A stretch of DNA of 60,376 bases from positions 1-60,376 of IMG/VR virus record IMGVR_UViG_3300047548_000760. One strand, written 5' to 3'. Every line of letters starts with the position of its first letter. Position 1 is the first letter of the stretch. The position numbers and the translations under genes are program-made. Source of the DNA: a virus. The notes below the pieces were generated by a model. The model saw only the letters and a list, made by a program, of their open reading frames with translations, was not told where the DNA came from and did not search any database. Below are positions 16,901-20,899 of the stretch, piece after piece.

Positions 16901-17422
16901 ACCGGCTCCACTCAGGCGGCGCTGCCCGTGCCGCCCGGACTGATGCCCGGGGGCCCGCTGGTCATTCTGGGCGAGGTGCTGATGAACAAGAGCGCGTTCA
17001 CCGGCAAGCCGATCGTGCTGGGAACCGACACACCGACCGAAGTGGCCGGCAAGGTGTTCAGCCACCTCTACAAGGGATTCGTGCCGAACCTGCCGGGCTT
17101 GCCCGGCACTTACGCGACCGACGCCCTGGTCAACGCCGGCAGCGGCAAGACGGACGCCTTTGGGCGCCAGCAGTCGGTGGCCCAGGCGGTGGCCTCGTCA
17201 GTCGGGGTCAAGTTGGGCAGCTACCCCGAGGATGTGCTGCGGCGCAACACCATGGCGCGCGCGAGCGCCCAGGAGCGGGAGATCGAGACGGTGATGCGGG
17301 GGCTGCAGCGGCAGCGGCAGATGAATGCGATCAGCCAGGAAGAGTTCGACCGGAAGATCGAAGTGCAGCGGGAAAAGCTGCGCAAGCTGTCGCAGGAAAC
17401 GCGAGAAAAAGTGGCGCAGTAA
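4979..17422 (+). CDS. Giant polyvalent protein: ddrB-ParB, N6-adenine methylase, Strawberry-notch-like helicase, HExxH, LPD38-like
   Basis: A 4147-codon ORF from TTG (4132 from ATG 4994; no good ribosome-binding site for either). Domains in order: hydrophobic Gly-rich N-terminus (about 150-230); ddrB-type ParB-like domain (480-650); a conserved segment starting VFTEDAAAAARARL (1217-1295); methyltransferase with GEPTAGNT (about 1464) and NPPF (1525); superfamily 2 helicase with GDQTGIGKGR (1898), DESH (2047) and QMLGRVHRTGQ (2449); HEGLGH zincin motif (3096); then a long region resembling LPD38 with a hydrophobic segment near 3900. Such polyvalent proteins, like P1 DarB, are packaged and ejected with phage DNA and protect it or remodel it in the cell. 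Domains are joined by Gly/Pro/Gln linkers, three of which overlap small genes in another frame. It follows the terminase small subunit gene, after a copy of the 15-bp element. Confidence 0.9.
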   Translation: MPSLPMPLVFPDQAAQAATRPASDAAQAAAQGVTPQAQQPAQPAGRLVFPRELSLRDAGSIAADMGTALWEGAKNTGRMLGATGNTVGGNLSGVDELARSQAAAEAQSPDAKALLMQEIQRRKAANPDAGWLDVIKNVGASFIGQPEGAAQFVAEQTPNTAVSLGAGIAGAKGGAALGSLIMPGVGTAVGGVAGFLGGMFLGNASLEIGGKAMEKSQDQARTGGSLTADDASAAIREGSVKGGVITAVDAATLGAGRGVARLFNKTAIEAGARAEARVLADAGVDVTSRAAIERSLAADPVLRATAQEAGKVAAQSASKIGSRAATGGTLLGMETVGEGAGEYLGELAATGKADKYDAVMEAMAGLSQSVPETAWSMRQSQGNDLSARGIERVGGDLPPAAPAPAPSEPPAPPAPPTPPAAPNNTIIPPADVPPLDPTALPPDLDAQNRDRTRSASVLQMQKIAQNPDYLRAGPSRSPDTGAPMVFAQGDDTSLFPSFTRGREDVAVMSDGQRVPFQYAVVDASLLQPSNFADGTPNPLFNNETPGLVKALSNARSAGLRAAWAQGTASGYAADLEADTKQHGISVEAIRSTSNPVLVRLYSQSSNTPGMAARSQGQGLGMSPGELARQDAPLIDGGLLAVWQGGDVADARNLDFVRGFVGRLQGTGQDLAGMMTQAGTLSPDGRKRIQAALAQSAYGDSDLIAEMFDSTDTDIKAIGEALKLAAPEWADMRDSARSGAIDPAADITPALLDAVAMVRRARQQRQSLSDLARQTDITTGQTPDPMVLGALRLLYGGEYLTRPMGRDRMADFLREYTRLAKGITADAGLFGDAPAPLDVLTALTKETATDGQQQQPGAAAGTTQQPGAGLQQPNGGSNPGGDAGPGGAAAVRPGDNAGGAQPAAGGAGPLANTDTAGQAAAQGVTAPGNQPMVGDAFDPTGWSEQENKINKKTGQPMLGSGRVRFKRADERGFEQSVVVQNGVIVTSNSVSPLVELTNSSLDFDAPVRGRVHVLNSDVQGLVLTFVPEDSSGATATKMSPRAVQQYKDGVPIEKITETEFSDAGGIKPDGSRTPHTTVGALVKGPAPGAPVSAPATTQGASDVRQEGQGRRQEEALTPEAGAPGQQPGAPAAAQTPAPAPAPRTPEAMGDALRRRIQGDVQAKRDGEAAYQSGADRIPPESMTAPSQRRMWLEGYDTAAPASSPAPAPAPTPAGGANTVFTEDAAAAARARLKAKLGRLNSGIDPETMLDGITLAGYHIERGARTFAAYARAMVDDLGDAVKPYLVSWYLAVRNDPRASDFKADMDKAGAVEDADLDALLANKGKAPEAASAVQPSLNTPAGRMALAQVIADRFIGGDGFKTIIEARKFIAEATGEKIEAGTQAAKLADEAIEMAVVMAGREIVQAARAQGRSDSVIYDRLVNLYDLQPTLGVRTSTSVREQAYSTPVPLAFLASRRAQVGPDSTVGEPTAGNTMLLIEVDPERAAVNELNADRAANARALGFTVTSHDAARHQLAPEKSLDRVVANPPFGAVKGDDGQTVVFPVASNYGTREIDHAISFKALDAMKDDGSAVLILGGVDASNEEAIREGYRSKSKREFYFRLYGLYNVVDHFTVDGGLYSKQGAGYPVDVVVIRGRGKATRAMPAAELPKRYDNWEALKKEKLDGSTEATATGVVPTGPATGTGRSDGAQGQQPGAGGLVDGAGRQGAGTGGQGAGPGRGGDVGGTVAGTPGAEGQPGRRGGAGAAQPGTADGPDAGRDGAAQAPVSGQGPRGVRGNAPGDGGNRPGDVGGTGGSQGERVESGLSDRRGLEQETETQVEYAPQSGAASVGTLVPRAMRESIAASLKRVADSVGNIDEFVAEKLNFDPETLRANFSAEQVDALALAIMSAEAGKGFIIGDQTGIGKGRVVAAMLRYAMINERIPVFVTEKPNLYADMIRDLDDIGMGDELRLQSNKPLILATNSSEPIPYVLQRKSGDTIVETEHTLRAPGAGADLEKFFDQIAGSRDIGPYKVVFTTYSQLQTVKGKVTARMRMVQSLAQGGYMVFDESHNAGGTQITQPRTKKDRDAAKAGETTTGRSGFVRSLVRVSSGSFFSSATYAKRPDVMDLYSSTNMLLAVDRPADLAPAIMQGGVPMQQIVATMLAEDGQYIRRERTFAGVTYETRPMTVDRQTAENMAQSMRMILAFSRGKEAAVKAMQKEFDREGAMVGVSGGEKTSVQGANFGAIMHNLIDQMLLSLKAKESVDFAIERLKAGEKVVLTVANTMGSFLSDYAEEFGIRPGEPVTLSFADLYQRYLEKQRVVKIKRPGGPKSGVPYRLTDSDLGSGLVAQYNDVARFIQEAGFGSAPISPIDYMHQRLREAGYKTDEITGRSVTVSYAGKAPVLASRNANIKQRLTAIRGFNSGAIDVIILNQSGATGLSLHASAKVKDQRKRRMIIVQAEKNIDTHMQMLGRVHRTGQVITPDYTQAMADIPAEARPASVLLKKMASLNANTTASRKSAVTAEGVVDFMNDYGGQVAAEFLLDNPEIHMDLGGQKVLEIPAEATEADEDLIRKLTGYIPILPIEQQEAVYRDLVDRYNDLLARENAMGTNKLEAAALDLGAKTEKREQITTKRDSPVPSRFAEPAFMEQVDVARTVKPLTKAEVQEAVSQSLGGKTPQMVANELNSSLAQRMEPFLVDLQKRRMQQGADTDGEKRAQLAQEVERHRMQQSIISDLLFRFQIGQEVSLLDQHQSVTYGVITSVSAAGKTKSPAAASGWKFTIALANGEARSITLSASQIGKQFTLRAERGPVITLNPSTNEPASMRIPDLFDAYGGSGNVRREKRWMVTGNLLAGFASYPGQILTYTKDDGSTGQGVLMRRGFDFEKRRGEAKASFPSATVIRLFFTEAGRNATIGTPDGVLRVKWYGGNYPAEFEVASSKREGGRFYLDRGLTDALGRDFTKVGQVMRAAVTEDDMMRALVYLMTERDDVKLEAQTNKDVARRLLGLPDVTESQGKRTGDRPAFSRTDAATKGMTVAGVQRVSGGAMAAWANKPRLVVARNIQEPSVPQALRDEDARQRKGGATGDVRGTFYEGVIYLFSDHLGSDKDVIETLFHEGLGHYGLRGVFGDALNAVLDMINLARPDLMRPKAAEYGADLRKPAQRRKVAEEVLASMAQSEPSLGFVRRAVAAVRTWLRTNVPGFEKLRLTDDEIIRSFILPARQFVMQGQAQAVASAAGAQAAFARASQGGPRQTPEQRAETILATPVTQARPLDRVFRTVSRMTGLEAVTNRIYGRAAYLLDRFTPETVKAGIVSDYGVPEAVIDMRVMLQGRQRQQLRRSGELVDKLASLTREESRIAYEWMNMDGSDPRAYLSMMQGLPEESVRVLQDVQRMIDDLSKEAVRLGQLDPRSYERFKFAYLRRTYERYLEELTPQQRASQQRATRILGDQYRMRGLVEPVEMAKIKSGDPEWWGRKEREGKGDTGLVNQKFIKLERLKPTGAGTIPLPGMTGRPDGKVLEVVYWPADRAVPAKYSEWRQNEVFEVRDVKGGKVILWRDFTKDEREAMGEVDEARFAIARTLQRMVHDVEVGRYLEGLSQKYAKADGDEIDGTLVEASEHWHRAFKPGDWVKVPETKITGTSVAKYGKLAGKYLPGPIWNDVRFAVNGPFQPFGEVYGKVLSAWKVAKTALTPAVHMNNVMANLVMADWHEVGAAHVGKALRIILAANQRDGKGALGSLGNVAASGGIADREAALQIMNRYRDAGGDIGSWATQEIAREQMAPLLDAVLEELGRNGDASVQGQIGVMAALQHLLHLKLPEAWSAFKASKPATVAGREAQSMIDLYQAEDDVFRLAAWLAAKERGLDDLRAGREARKSFLDYDINAPWIDAMRRSAWPFISFTYRAVPMLFEIAGKRPHKLMKLAVLVGALNMLGVAMSGDDEDEDERRRRMLPEEKAGKVWGIVPKLIRMPWDDKNGSPVYLDIRRFVPVGDIVDTGSTQAALPVPPGLMPGGPLVILGEVLMNKSAFTGKPIVLGTDTPTEVAGKVFSHLYKGFVPNLPGLPGTYATDALVNAGSGKTDAFGRQQSVAQAVASSVGVKLGSYPEDVLRRNTMARASAQEREIETVMRGLQRQRQMNAISQEEFDRKIEVQREKLRKLSQETREKVAQ
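7524..7748 (+). CDS. Nested small gene A inside the polyvalent gene
   Basis: A 74-residue ORF in the +1 frame relative to the giant gene. AAGGAG at 7508-7513 lies 10 bases before the ATG. The product has credible composition (PMAAAILGAMLVREGQRQYD, HNLLRVAQDHWPTPIPQD). In the same bases the giant frame is a low-complexity Q/P/G/A linker (residues 849-923), as expected when a GC-rich gene is read out of frame. It is either a real overlapping gene or the relic of a once separate intergenic gene. The function is unknown. Confidence 0.6.
   Translation: MDSSNNPAQQPAQPSSPARASSNPMAAAILGAMLVREGQRQYDPATTQAGHNLLRVAQDHWPTPIPQDKRLPKG
8280..8324 (+). CDS. Nested mini-ORF B inside the polyvalent gene (14 residues)
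   Basis: ATG at 8280 with AAGGAG at 8268-8273, spacing 6 bases, encodes MYDKKGKGGGKKKR, a very basic glycine-lysine peptide, in the same +1 frame as nested genes A and C. The overlapped giant-frame residues (about 1101-1115) lie in a linker. A DNA- or RNA-binding micro-peptide is possible. Short length limits confidence; the ribosome-binding site and shared frame support it. Confidence 0.45.
   Translation: MYDKKGKGGGKKKR
9969..10391 (+). CDS. Nested gene C inside the polyvalent gene (140 residues)
   Basis: A 140-residue ORF in the +1 frame, with AAGGAG at 9956-9961, 7 bases before the ATG. The product (MDQPKQPQLAWCPPGLPPEL ... LEPGDWWMALADRVQELVDK) looks like a globular helical protein with normal Trp, Asp and Glu content. 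The giant frame over the same bases (residues 1664-1804) is almost only Gly, Ala, Pro, Gln, Arg and Asp, a typical out-of-frame reading. It lies exactly between the methylase and helicase domains. No family is recognised. Confidence 0.7.
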   Translation: MDQPKQPQLAWCPPGLPPELAAVMVPKDSSLEPGDWWMALADRVQELVDKEPDPDEAATWAARSLGRPGLRDSQDAGEVLVQRNLELRTALTLDVTAQPKHPFPAKALVESAATRRAMEETDLETWVELAAARVSASSLD

Positions 17423-17498
17423 GTGGGGGTTTGCGGACCGGACCCGCTTTTGCGGACCGGTCCACCCCTCACGACTCCTTGCGGAGCCGCATGTTTAC

Positions 17499-17546
17499 TG
17501 GCTCCCCGACCTGGGCTCGAACCAGGGACCTACGGATTAACAGTCC
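17499..17546 (-). other. attP core: 3' half of tRNA-Asn (GUU)
   Basis: Read on the minus strand this is the anticodon arm to 3' CCA of a bacterial tRNA-Asn: GGACTGTTAATCC (anticodon GTT), then the T arm with GGTTCGAGCC and an acceptor end GGGGAGCCA. The 5' half is absent, so it is not a functional tRNA gene. Temperate phages carry such 3' ends so that integration restores the host tRNA gene. It lies 98 bases from the integrase stop and is bracketed by four 11-bp repeats. Confidence 0.85.
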
Positions 17547-17599
17547 TCGGTGGTTAGCCATATAAATCAAGCACTTAGCTCAAAATCCGGTCCGCAACC

Positions 17600-17613
17600 A
17601 TCCGTAAACGGAT
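17600..17613. promoter_or_regulatory. Operator O1 (ATCCGTAAACGGAT)
   Basis: A perfect 14-bp palindrome identical to the operator in the main leftward promoter at 56514. It lies between the att core and the integrase stop, adjacent to an inverted arm-type repeat. No clear promoter overlaps it. Confidence 0.6.
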
Positions 17614-17644
17614 ACTCTAAGCCTTTGATTTCAAAAGATCTCGG

Positions 17645-18733
17645 TCACTGTTGCGGACCGGCTTTCCGGGCCGTTGGAGTGACCCTGTCGCCCAGGCGCA
17701 CGTAGTGCTCGGTCATGCGTATGTTCTTGTGGCCAAGCTGGCGCTGTGCGGCCTGTAGCCCGTCGGCGTCGGCCTTGTCGGTGCCGGCCTTGGCGCGCAG
17801 GTCGCGGAACTGGAAGGCTTCGATGGCGGTGGCCATCTCCTCATCGCCGGCCTTCCTGGCGATCTTGGCCGCCTTCTCTCTGGCGTCATCGAAGGCGTTG
17901 TCCAGGCCGTAGGCGGTCAGCCTAGAACCCTGCCGATTCACCACCAGGGCGAGGTCGAGCACGCGGTTTTGGCGCTTGCGCTCGGCGATCTCGGCCAGCT
18001 TCATGCCGAGGTCGTTGGGCCCGGTTGAACCTTCGAGCTCGATGCGCAGTTTCTTGGCGGTTTTGCCCTGACCGACTCGCAGGACGCCGTCGCGCACGTG
18101 GGTGGCGGACATCTTCAGCACGTCAGCCGGTCGCTGGCCGGTCAGGTAGGCGAGGTCGATCGCGTCCTTCAGCGGCTGACTGGCAGCGGCGTAGACGGCC
18201 TGCAGCACCTCGTCCTCGACGTAGATGTCCCGGCCCGTCTCCTTGAAGCCCTTGATGCCCGCGCAGGGGTTGGGCAAGGCGGTGACGCCCCAATCACGGG
18301 CCATGTTCCAGACGTGCGACAGCAAGGCCTTCTCGCGGTTGGCGCGGACCTTGGCCGTCTCGCCCCGCCACGTCAGGTACTGGCGCACGTGCTGCGGCTC
18401 GATGGCCTCGAAGGCGATGGGCGGGTCGTTGAAGAACTCCAGGAGCTTGGCCATCTCCTTGATGTTGTCGGACTGCGTGCGCGGGGCCTTGGTGGGAACC
18501 ACCCGCTGCAGGTACAGATCAGCCACGTCCTTGAAGGTGGTGACCGGCGCTGCCGAATCGTCCTTGGTCAGTTCGGCCCACTTCTTGATGGCAATCACGT
18601 AGTCGGGCCCGAGTGGGATCTCGCGGCGCGGCTTGCCCCCGGTGTCGAGGTAGTAGTACGTCTTCCCGCTCGGCTTGGTGCGCGCCCGCATGCCATCAGG
18701 CAAGTTTAAGTTCTTCGTGCGGCGGCGTCCCAT
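17645..18733 (-). CDS. int: Tyrosine integrase
   Basis: A 362-residue tyrosine recombinase from the ATG at 18733 (MGRRRTKNLN); a start 10 codons earlier is possible. It has an N-terminal arm-binding region (KTYYYLDTGG), a core-binding domain, and a catalytic domain with Arg in LTGQRPADVL, Lys in GQGKTAKKL, the box II segment FQFRDLRAKAGT (Arg kept; the usual first His is replaced by Arg), His in LGHKNIRM and the nucleophile Tyr in TEHYVR. It joins attP and the host tRNA-Asn gene. It lies at the distal end of the leftward late region but is separated from the cargo genes by about 100 bases, so it probably has its own promoter. No recombination directionality factor is certain; the DUF4224 gene at 50776 is a candidate. 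Confidence 0.92.
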   Translation of the reverse strand: MGRRRTKNLNLPDGMRARTKPSGKTYYYLDTGGKPRREIPLGPDYVIAIKKWAELTKDDSAAPVTTFKDVADLYLQRVVPTKAPRTQSDNIKEMAKLLEFFNDPPIAFEAIEPQHVRQYLTWRGETAKVRANREKALLSHVWNMARDWGVTALPNPCAGIKGFKETGRDIYVEDEVLQAVYAAASQPLKDAIDLAYLTGQRPADVLKMSATHVRDGVLRVGQGKTAKKLRIELEGSTGPNDLGMKLAEIAERKRQNRVLDLALVVNRQGSRLTAYGLDNAFDDAREKAAKIARKAGDEEMATAIEAFQFRDLRAKAGTDKADADGLQAAQRQLGHKNIRMTEHYVRLGDRVTPTARKAGPQQ

Positions 18734-18836
18734 GGCGTGCTTTGTAGCAAAAGTAGGCGCCAACCATACCCGGCGCGCGCAAGGCGCGTCGATGGGACGA
18801 TGATGGGATTAGGCTGGCTGCTGCCGGCCTGGGGGG

Positions 18837-19247
18837 TCAAGCAGCTGGCGCTTCAGTTGGCACGGGCGGGATGTACCCTGGCACAGTCTCAGGGCCGCCG
18901 CCCATCACAGGCGCTGGAGGGAGTTGCGGCGGCTCCCAGGCCTTGACCGTGAACTGAGGCACCTCGCCCGGGTCGTCGTCAGCCACGCCTTGGTACAGGG
19001 GCCCACTGTCGTAGTCGGCCAGCAGCTTGTAGAAGGTCGCCCGCGGGTCCTCCACCATGCGCCAGAACGGCACCACCATGCGCTCGATGGACAGAGGCTG
19101 GCCGGCGTTTTGTCGCGCCTCAGCGTTGGGGTAGGTCGCCACGCACAGCACCACTTCTTGCATGTTGGAGTGGATCTCGATGCGGTCGATGCGGTGGTAC
19201 TCGGCGTTGATGCCGAACTGAGTCGGGCGGTCTTTGATGATGGCCAT
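18837..19247 (-). CDS. Hypothetical protein downstream of desaturase
   Basis: A 136-residue product starting at ATG 19247 (MAIIKDRPTQFGINAEYHRI), with AAAGGACC just upstream and only 10 bases after the desaturase stop, so co-transcribed. The N-terminal beta-rich domain (DRIEIHSNMQEVVLCVATYP) is followed by a Pro-rich tail (PPQLPPAPVMGGGPETVPGY). Similar small proteins follow tail fibres in some phages; the function is unknown. Confidence 0.6.
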   Translation of the reverse strand: MAIIKDRPTQFGINAEYHRIDRIEIHSNMQEVVLCVATYPNAEARQNAGQPLSIERMVVPFWRMVEDPRATFYKLLADYDSGPLYQGVADDDPGEVPQFTVKAWEPPQLPPAPVMGGGPETVPGYIPPVPTEAPAA

Positions 19248-19257
19248 GATGGTCCTT

Positions 19258-19986
19258 TCAGTTGGTGCGGATGAGGCGAATAAAGGCAGCACCTGGGTCC
19301 AGGTGCCACCAGCGGGTACGGAAGTCGGCTCGCCCAGGGTGGTCGTGGTGCGTCTTGTGCAGCCATTCCCCGCAGGCAGGAAAGATGAACTCAAGCCAAG
19401 GCAGGTCTCTCGGTCCGCCGCCCCGGTGGCTTGTGATCTGGTGAATGGCGCCGATCAGGTGGGTACTGCCCAGCGGCATCAGGTAGGCAAAAAGGAACAA
19501 GGTCGGCGACACAAGCAACAGCGCCGCGCACGAAGCGCCCCAGAGCGGCAGTCCGTAGCGGTGAACAAACGCCAAGGTTGGGTCCTTGGCCAGCGCACGC
19601 AGACGCCAACGCACCATCGGCACGTCTCGATACCGCTTGTTGTACAGGTAACGCCAGTTGGCGAAGTGCGGATCGCGCTCGGTGTCTGAATGAGCGTGAT
19701 GAGTGTTGTGCGCGGCCGCCCACCCCTGCGGACTGCCGTTGAGCAGCAGCACGCTGTAGTACGCCATGAAGCGGTGCCAGAAGGCCGAGGTCTCGAAGGC
19801 GCCGTGGGAGAAGTATCTGTGCAGCCCGACTGAAAGCATCAGCGAGCCCAGGACGTGAAACACCCCCCAAGCGGCAAGCCACCACGCCGAGACCGCGCCG
19901 GTTGTCACCAGCCACAGTCCAATGACGACGCCGGCCATCCCGAGGTAGTAGCCCATCGGGATCATCCACAGGGGTTGTCTAAGCAC
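19258..19986 (-). CDS. Membrane-bound fatty acid (acyl-CoA/acyl-lipid) desaturase
   Basis: A 242-residue integral membrane protein with the three histidine boxes of the delta-9-type desaturase family: HRYFSH (about residue 58), HNTHHAHSD (near 95) and HKTHHDHP (near 214), plus hydrophobic segments near the N-terminus, around 72-84 and around 145-170. It inserts a double bond into acyl chains using a di-iron centre and needs host electron carriers. The GTG at 19986 was chosen because GGAGGT precedes it by 4 bases; a TTG 12 bases upstream is weaker. It overlaps the previous gene by 8 bases and sits in the distal late operon, so it would be made late in infection, or in lysogens if a local promoter exists. 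It is shorter than many cellular desaturases but keeps all eight box histidines. Confidence 0.88.
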   Translation of the reverse strand: MLRQPLWMIPMGYYLGMAGVVIGLWLVTTGAVSAWWLAAWGVFHVLGSLMLSVGLHRYFSHGAFETSAFWHRFMAYYSVLLLNGSPQGWAAAHNTHHAHSDTERDPHFANWRYLYNKRYRDVPMVRWRLRALAKDPTLAFVHRYGLPLWGASCAALLLVSPTLFLFAYLMPLGSTHLIGAIHQITSHRGGGPRDLPWLEFIFPACGEWLHKTHHDHPGRADFRTRWWHLDPGAAFIRLIRTN

Positions 19987-20506
19987 GGTCACCTCCAATC
20001 ACAAGCGCGTATGTCCCAGGCGCGGCTACCAACTCGTCGCCACCCACTCGAAACGTGTCACCCGGCTCATGACGCCCCAAACTGCCCGAGCACACCAGGA
20101 TGCGGTCGCCCTCTTGCCCAAGGAACACACCACCCACCGGGTATCTCAGCGGCGTGAGGTCAGGCAGTGCGCCGCGGTTGGCATGCCAGTTGAAGCACCA
20201 GAACTCCAGCTCCTCGACGGCTGTGATTTTGGTTGTGCCTTCGGGGTGATCGGGGCGCTCGGCGGTGAACAGGCCGGGCACACGGTCGTCGTATTGGCCC
20301 CCGAAATTGTTGGTCACAGCGCCGCGTCCGCGCACGTACAGAGCCCGATTGGGCGCCTCGCTGCGCTCGATGGAGCGCGAAGACACAACGACCAAGGCAC
20401 CACCTGCGGGCAGGATGTGGCGGTGGACTTTCCAGCCAAAGACTTCGTGCGCCGTCACGCTTGCCGCCGTTTCCTGGCCTCTCCAATCTCGTCTTGAGGC
20501 GCTCAC
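19979..20506 (-). CDS. Hypothetical protein, possibly cupin-like
   Basis: A 175-residue product from a GTG with GGAG about 10 bases upstream. It is beta-rich throughout with regular Gly turns and two His-containing strands (HRHILPAGGALVVVSS, FWCFNWHANRG), which suggests a cupin-like or jelly-roll fold, but no clear metal motif is seen. It lies between the fibre-assembly-like gene and the desaturase, with short or overlapping junctions. It could be a receptor-binding accessory or an enzyme acting with the desaturase; neither is supported directly. Confidence 0.55.
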   Translation of the reverse strand: MSASRRDWRGQETAASVTAHEVFGWKVHRHILPAGGALVVVSSRSIERSEAPNRALYVRGRGAVTNNFGGQYDDRVPGLFTAERPDHPEGTTKITAVEELEFWCFNWHANRGALPDLTPLRYPVGGVFLGQEGDRILVCSGSLGRHEPGDTFRVGGDELVAAPGTYALVIGGDRA

Positions 20507-20509
20507 CTG

Positions 20510-20899
20510 TCACTCCGCAGGGTAGATGATCACGGAGCCCGGCGCCACCGAGTTGTCCTTCGGGTAGGCGTCTTTGACCGCTTTCAGGCGGCTGTAGAAG
20601 GGCTCGACACGGGGCATATGGAAACCATCCATGGCGTGCCAGAGCATGTCCATTTGCTCTCGGACGCTTGGGTATACGTCGGCGCGCGCCTTGCGGTAGT
20701 CCATGTCGACGGGCGGCGGCGGCCTGCCGCCAGCTATGACCTGACCTGTTGCAGGGTCCACGGCGTCAGCCTCGACGTCGGCCTGAGCCTCGACTACGAA
20801 CTCGCTCGGTCCTGCGGCCTGAAATTCAAGGACGTCATCCGTGCAGACGCCAGCCCGCAGGATCTCACCGGCAGCGTTGTAGACAACAAAATGCTTCAT
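20510..20899 (-). CDS. Putative tail fibre assembly-like protein
   Basis: A 129-residue product whose ATG overlaps the stop of the giant fibre gene (ATGA). The segment DYRKARADVYPSVREQMDML, with the following WHAMDG, is characteristic of small proteins next to phage fibre genes, some annotated as fibre assembly or XkdW-like. Translational coupling to the fibre supports a chaperone or accessory role in fibre folding; this is inferred. Confidence 0.6.
   Translation of the reverse strand: MKHFVVYNAAGEILRAGVCTDDVLEFQAAGPSEFVVEAQADVEADAVDPATGQVIAGGRPPPPVDMDYRKARADVYPSVREQMDMLWHAMDGFHMPRVEPFYSRLKAVKDAYPKDNSVAPGSVIIYPAE

Larger units (their letters stand above)
17431..17661. repeat. Four copies of TTGCGGACCGG flanking the att core (candidate integrase arm sites)
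   Basis: Exact 11-base copies at 17431-17441 and 17450-17460 (direct), 17587-17597 (inverted) and 17651-17661 (direct, within the last codons of the integrase gene). Two lie left of the tRNA-derived core and two right, the usual arrangement of arm-type sites bound by the N-terminal domain of tyrosine integrases. Confidence 0.7.

Noticed and set aside
17461-17498. Intrinsic terminator after the giant gene (CTCC-TTGC-GGAG hairpin)
   Set aside because: The stem is only four or five base pairs and is not followed by a clear T run, so termination here is not supported.
17499-17546. A functional tRNA-Asn gene
   Set aside because: Only the anticodon-to-3' half matches; the acceptor 5' strand and D arm are missing.
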